Source of the DNA: Candidatus Omnitrophota bacterium
GTDB lineage: Bacteria > Omnitrophota > Koll11 > Gygaellales > Profunditerraquicolaceae
NCBI GenBank assembly: GCA_028717765.1
Contig: JAQUNE010000048.1
Span: 1 to 8,940 of the forward strand
Direction of reading: 5' to 3'
DNA: 8,940 nt
Each line of letters begins with the position of its first letter. Positions within the stretch are counted from its first letter, which is position 1. Below are positions 5,788 to 8,940 of this stretch, piece after piece. A program made the position numbers and the translations under genes. The notes under the pieces are model-generated. The model saw nothing but the letters and a program-made list of their open reading frames with translations. It was not told the origin of the DNA and ran no database searches.

Positions 5788-8001
5788 ATGGAGAATGTGA
5801 TACTTATTATTTCCGGAATGCATTGTGCCTCTTGCGCGGTAAATATTGAAGGGGGGTTGCGTAAAATTCACGGTGTAGCCCGGGTAAATGTAAATTTCGC
5901 TACTGAGGAAGCATATATTGAATACGACGCAGAAAAAACTAACCAGCATGAACTTGAGGCAGCGATTGAGAAAATTGGTTATAAGGTGGTTCAGCCAACG
6001 CAGAGCATAGAAAAGCAAGGCTCGGCCACGGAAAGAATAAAATTTTTCACCTCACTCTTATTTTCCTTACCTTTAATGTATCTGGCAATGAGCCAGCACT
6101 TAAAACTTTACCTCCCTACGCTGGTAATCAAGAATATGGCGCTGGTACAGTTTCTTTTAGCTACGCCAGTGGTAATAGCTGGGTATCAGTTTTTTACCAG
6201 GGGCACACAAGCGGTATTTCGAACTCGCAGTGCCAGCATGGATACATTAATTACTCTTGGGGTGGGAAGTGCTTATTTATATAGTTTATTTTATTCTTGT
6301 TTAATTTGGCTAAATAAAATCCCACCTTCTACGGAAAATCTTTATTATGAAATTGCCGCATTTTTGCTTACCTTTATTCTTCTGGGAAGATTACTTGAAG
6401 CTAAAGCCAAAGGTAAGGCTTCGCAGGCAATCAGGAAACTTATCGGGCTGCAAGCTAAGAGTGCCACCGTCATTAGGGAGAATATAGAAATAGAGATTCC
6501 TATAGAAGAGGTGAAGATTGATGATATTGTAGTTGTGCGACCCGGAGAGAGAATTCCTGCTGATGGGATAGTTGTTGAGGGGCATTCTGCGGTTGATGAG
6601 TCAATGATTACCGGTGAGAGTATGCCTGTTGAGAAAACTATTGGTAGCCAGGTAATTGGGGCAACGATAAATAAGACCGGAAGTTTTAAATTTAGGGCCG
6701 CGCGCATAGGCAAGGATACGGTTTTAGCACAGATTATTAGATTGGTCCGCCAGGCCCAGGCATCAAAAGCCCCGATTCAGAAATTGGCAGATAAAATCTC
6801 GGCATACTTTGTTCCTACGGTCTTAATCATCGCAGCTGTGTCTTTTGTTTCTTGGCTTTTTTTTGGGGCTAGCTTGACTTTTGCGCTTTCTATATTTATT
6901 TCAGTATTGATTATCGCCTGCCCCTGTGCCTTAGGTCTGGCTACACCTACAGCGATAATGGTAGCAACAGCTGTCGGTGCAAATCAAGGGATACTTTTTA
7001 AAAACGCAAAGAGTTTGGAACTTTTTCATCAAATCAGGGCAATAGTTTTTGATAAAACCGGGACTTTAACTAAAGGCAGCCCCATGGTAACTGATATCTT
7101 TAGTGCGAAAGAGGCAAGCGAAAACGACATTTTGAGGTATGCAGCGATTGCGGAAAAACACTCTGAACATCCCTTGGCGGAAGCAATTATTATATCCGCG
7201 AAAAAACATAATCTGGATATTCCTGAACCGGATGCCTTTAATTCTCTTACCGGAAAAGGGGTGATCGCTCGTTTTCAGGATCAGATCATCCTTTTGGGAA
7301 ACCGCAAATTATTTCTCGATCGGCAGATCGATATTTCGGTTATCGAAGAAAAGCTATATAACCTGGAACAACAAGGTAAGACCGTGATGATTGTAGGTTT
7401 TCAGAACGAAGCCATTGGGATGATTGCCCTAGCTGATACGCTTAAAGAATCTTCTCAGGCTACAATAGATGCTTTGAAAAAAAATGGCAAATGGGTGGTA
7501 ATGATTACAGGGGATAATCGTACAACCGCGCAGGCTATTGCCGGCCAGCTGGGTATCCATAAAATCTTAGCTGAGGTGTTGCCTGAAGATAAGGCCCGGG
7601 AAATTAAGCAGTTGCAGGCTCAAGGAATTAAGGTGGCAATGGTTGGCGACGGCATTAATGATGCTCCGGCACTCGCCCAAGCAGATATTGGCGTTGCCAT
7701 CGGAGCAGGCACGGATATTGCCATTGAATCAGGAGATATCGTCTTGATTAAAGATGACTTGAGGGATGTGGTCGTAGCGATAGATTTATCGCGTTATGCG
7801 ATGAAGAAAATCAAAGAGAATCTTTTTTGGGCATTTTTCTATAATGTCATTGGCATACCCGTGGCTGCCGGGTTATTGTATCCTTTTACCGGATTTCTTT
7901 TAAATCCGGTGGTTGCCGGAATGGCAATGGCTTTTAGTTCAGTAAGTGTAGTTGGAAATTCTCTGCTCATGCGCAGGTATAAAAGAATAATACCCAACTA
8001 G
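5788..8001 (+). CDS. copA: Cu(I)-exporting P1B-type ATPase CopA
   Basis: A 737-residue inner-membrane copper pump. A single N-terminal heavy-metal-associated domain carries GMHCASC (Cys13, Cys16). Membrane helices lie at about 86-101, 116-134, 151-175, 186-202, 340-359 and 365-390, then 674-695 and 700-727. The actuator TGES is at 275-278, the transport-site CPC at 378-380, the phosphorylated Asp422 in DKTGT, the SEHPLAEA nucleotide-domain motif at 459-466, TGDN at 574-577 and GDGIND at 620-625. Tyr685-Asn686 in the seventh helix and MAFSS (714-718) in the eighth match the Cu(I) subgroup (P1B-1), not the zinc or cobalt pumps. Family knowledge predicts cytosol-to-periplasm export, either for detoxification or to supply copper proteins; the downstream cupredoxin favours supply. 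No CopZ, CueR or CsoR is visible, and the gene seems to be read from the thiM promoter. A weak AGG (5779-5781) precedes the ATG. Confidence 0.97.
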   Translation: MENVILIISGMHCASCAVNIEGGLRKIHGVARVNVNFATEEAYIEYDAEKTNQHELEAAIEKIGYKVVQPTQSIEKQGSATERIKFFTSLLFSLPLMYLAMSQHLKLYLPTLVIKNMALVQFLLATPVVIAGYQFFTRGTQAVFRTRSASMDTLITLGVGSAYLYSLFYSCLIWLNKIPPSTENLYYEIAAFLLTFILLGRLLEAKAKGKASQAIRKLIGLQAKSATVIRENIEIEIPIEEVKIDDIVVVRPGERIPADGIVVEGHSAVDESMITGESMPVEKTIGSQVIGATINKTGSFKFRAARIGKDTVLAQIIRLVRQAQASKAPIQKLADKISAYFVPTVLIIAAVSFVSWLFFGASLTFALSIFISVLIIACPCALGLATPTAIMVATAVGANQGILFKNAKSLELFHQIRAIVFDKTGTLTKGSPMVTDIFSAKEASENDILRYAAIAEKHSEHPLAEAIIISAKKHNLDIPEPDAFNSLTGKGVIARFQDQIILLGNRKLFLDRQIDISVIEEKLYNLEQQGKTVMIVGFQNEAIGMIALADTLKESSQATIDALKKNGKWVVMITGDNRTTAQAIAGQLGIHKILAEVLPEDKAREIKQLQAQGIKVAMVGDGINDAPALAQADIGVAIGAGTDIAIESGDIVLIKDDLRDVVVAIDLSRYAMKKIKENLFWAFFYNVIGIPVAAGLLYPFTGFLLNPVVAGMAMAFSSVSVVGNSLLMRRYKRIIPN

Positions 8002-8005
8002 ATAT

Positions 8006-8013
8006 AGGAGGTG
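8006..8013 (+). promoter_or_regulatory. Near-perfect ribosome binding site for the cupredoxin gene
   Basis: AGGAGGTG at 8006-8013 is the strongest Shine-Dalgarno in the window, with its AGGAGG core ending 5 nt before the ATG at 8017. The in-frame GTG at 8011 lies inside this site, which settles the start as 8017. It suggests the cupredoxin is made in larger amounts than CopA from the same mRNA. Confidence 0.85.
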
Positions 8014-8016
8014 TTT

Positions 8017-8430
8017 ATGAGAAAAGTAATTTGTATTTTAAGTTTATTTGTTTTTTTTGCCGCGCAGTTTGGTTGCGCCCAAAATAATCCCGCAGACGTA
8101 CACAAAAATCTCAAAAATGACCAAGAAAAAAATACACCCGCGGTTAAAGTGATAAAATTAGAAGCATTTCAGTATGGATTCTCTCCTGACCCAGTAATTG
8201 TAAAAAAAGGAGAGAGAGTTAGGCTAGAGATTACTTCGCGCGATGTTACGCATGGGGTATATATTGAGGAATATGGTATTAAGGAAACCGTAAGTAAGGG
8301 CGAGAAGAAAGAAGTAGAGTTTACTGCGGAGAAGCCAGGTACTTTTGAAATTATTTGTTCTGTTTACTGCGGGCCGGGGCACTCTGGAATGAAGGGGAAA
8401 TTGGTGGTGCAGGATGATCAAACTCCTTAA
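8017..8430 (+). CDS. Exported stand-alone cupredoxin with CuA-type copper site
   Basis: A 137-residue exported protein of the cytochrome c oxidase subunit II-like cupredoxin family. A basic start and hydrophobic core (3-16) form a signal; Cys20 in QFGCAQ may be a lipoprotein Cys, although the residues before it fit a lipobox poorly. After a polar linker (21-43), the beta-sandwich contains THGV with His79 and CSVYCGPGHSGM with Cys114, Cys118, His122 and Met125. This C-x3-C-x3-H-x2-M pattern plus the upstream His is the full side-chain ligand set of the binuclear CuA centre. The usual Glu between the cysteines, which ligates through its backbone carbonyl, is Val116 here. There is no transmembrane hairpin as in real oxidase subunit II, and no oxidase subunit I is in view. 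It starts 15 nt after copA and overlaps the next gene by 17 nt. It is probably an extracytoplasmic electron carrier or copper protein; an alternative role is periplasmic copper chaperone. Confidence 0.88.
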   Translation: MRKVICILSLFVFFAAQFGCAQNNPADVHKNLKNDQEKNTPAVKVIKLEAFQYGFSPDPVIVKKGERVRLEITSRDVTHGVYIEEYGIKETVSKGEKKEVEFTAEKPGTFEIICSVYCGPGHSGMKGKLVVQDDQTP

Positions 8431-8940
8431 AGATAAGAAAAATATAGTAATTATCCTTTTTACGCTTCTCTTCTTGATGAGGATCCCCCAGGAGAGCCCG
8501 AGATTTATTTTTTGGATCTTAGGCGGGGTAGCTCTTGCTTACTCGATAGATTCTATTACGGGAAATCTCTTCTTAAAGAAGAAAGGGTTTGCTAATAGCG
8601 CCATTATTAGCGGTACGATCGTTTCGGGAATTCTAGATTACCATCAACCCTGGTATATTTTGTTAATTTTCGTAATAGCGGCGATAATCTCCAAATACTT
8701 GGTAAGATCTAGAGGCAAACACATTTTTAATCCGGCGAATTTCGCTTTATTCCTTGCTACGATCTTTAAAATTCCGCTTACCTGGAACATAGAATCAAAT
8801 ATCCCTTTGATTATTATATTTGGAATTTACCTTAGCTTTACCTATAGGAAACTATTCCATATTCTGGGGTTTTTACTAGTTTTTTCAATACCGCTTATTT
8901 TTTTAAAAACCAATCCTTTTCAATTGGTAAGCTGGTTTTT
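8414..8940 (+). CDS. RnfD/NqrB-like multi-pass membrane protein (3' truncated)
   Basis: An open frame from ATG 8414 runs without a stop to the window end (175 codons seen). It is highly hydrophobic, with membrane segments at about 10-22, 31-45, 80-98, 108-120, 130-142 and 148-165. The segment SKYLVRSRGKHIFNPANFAL (93-112) matches the conserved 'SKy..r..gkHiFNPaNf' region of the RnfD/NqrB/UnbU-like superfamily, whose members hold flavin or pass electrons across the membrane in Rnf and Nqr complexes. Residues 62-72 (SAIISGTIVSG) resemble the preceding small-residue helix. The covalent-FMN motif, if present, was not seen in the visible part. No other Rnf subunit is visible, so this may be one of the solo family members. 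The start overlaps the cupredoxin by 17 nt with only a GGTGGTG (8403-8409) ribosome-site candidate; Met22 is a less likely start. The close coupling suggests that it works with the cupredoxin. Confidence 0.7.
   Translation, partial: MIKLLKDKKNIVIILFTLLFLMRIPQESPRFIFWILGGVALAYSIDSITGNLFLKKKGFANSAIISGTIVSGILDYHQPWYILLIFVIAAIISKYLVRSRGKHIFNPANFALFLATIFKIPLTWNIESNIPLIIIFGIYLSFTYRKLFHILGFLLVFSIPLIFLKTNPFQLVSWF

Noticed and set aside
6345..6713. 122-codon open frame on the - strand inside copA
   Set aside because: It is antisense to the conserved actuator domain of CopA, has a shadow-like composition, and has no ribosome site or recognisable domain.
8011..8016. GTG start for the cupredoxin
   Set aside because: It overlaps the AGGAGGTG ribosome binding site; the ATG at 8017 has correct spacing.

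Overview
The window looks like a gene-dense stretch of a bacterial chromosome of moderate to low GC, roughly 40-45% by eye. All genes are on the + strand and no stretch over 300 bases lacks a gene. No rRNA, tRNA, CRISPR array, transposase or phage gene is visible. Gene content (Feo iron uptake, radical SAM and thiolase-type proteins, thiamine salvage, copper ATPase, RnfD-like membrane protein) suits an anaerobic or facultatively anaerobic bacterium. Sequence style is compatible with an uncultured candidate phylum such as Omnitrophota, but that placement is only an impression.

Region 1 (1-3382) is a tight operon: the C-terminal half of the ferrous iron transporter FeoB, cut by the window start; a FeoA-domain protein; a PP-loop ATPase related to tRNA thiolases (MnmA/ThiI type); and an AmmeMemoRadiSam-type radical SAM enzyme. 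The last three are joined by ATGA start/stop overlaps. The context pairs iron import with two cysteine-rich enzymes, one of which certainly and one possibly carries an Fe-S cluster.

Region 2 (3403-4257) holds three short exported or membrane-anchored proteins of unknown function: one with a short coiled coil, one with an N-terminal hydrophobic segment and a four-cysteine pattern, and one extremely lysine-rich. A near-consensus promoter lies directly in front of the second. A strong intrinsic terminator (4280-4319) closes the region.

Region 3 (4335-8940) starts from a second promoter placed almost on top of the start codon. It reads thiM, thiE, a Cu(I)-type P1B ATPase (copA), a stand-alone exported cupredoxin with a complete-looking CuA ligand set, and the start of an RnfD/NqrB-like membrane protein cut by the window end. 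ThiM and ThiE phosphorylate hydroxyethylthiazole and couple it to the pyrimidine to make thiamine phosphate. The copper part may combine copper handling with extracytoplasmic electron transfer.

Most worth following up: the copA/CuA-cupredoxin/RnfD-like trio, the PP-loop plus AmmeMemoRadiSam pair joined to feo, and two promoters that predict leaderless or nearly leaderless mRNAs.
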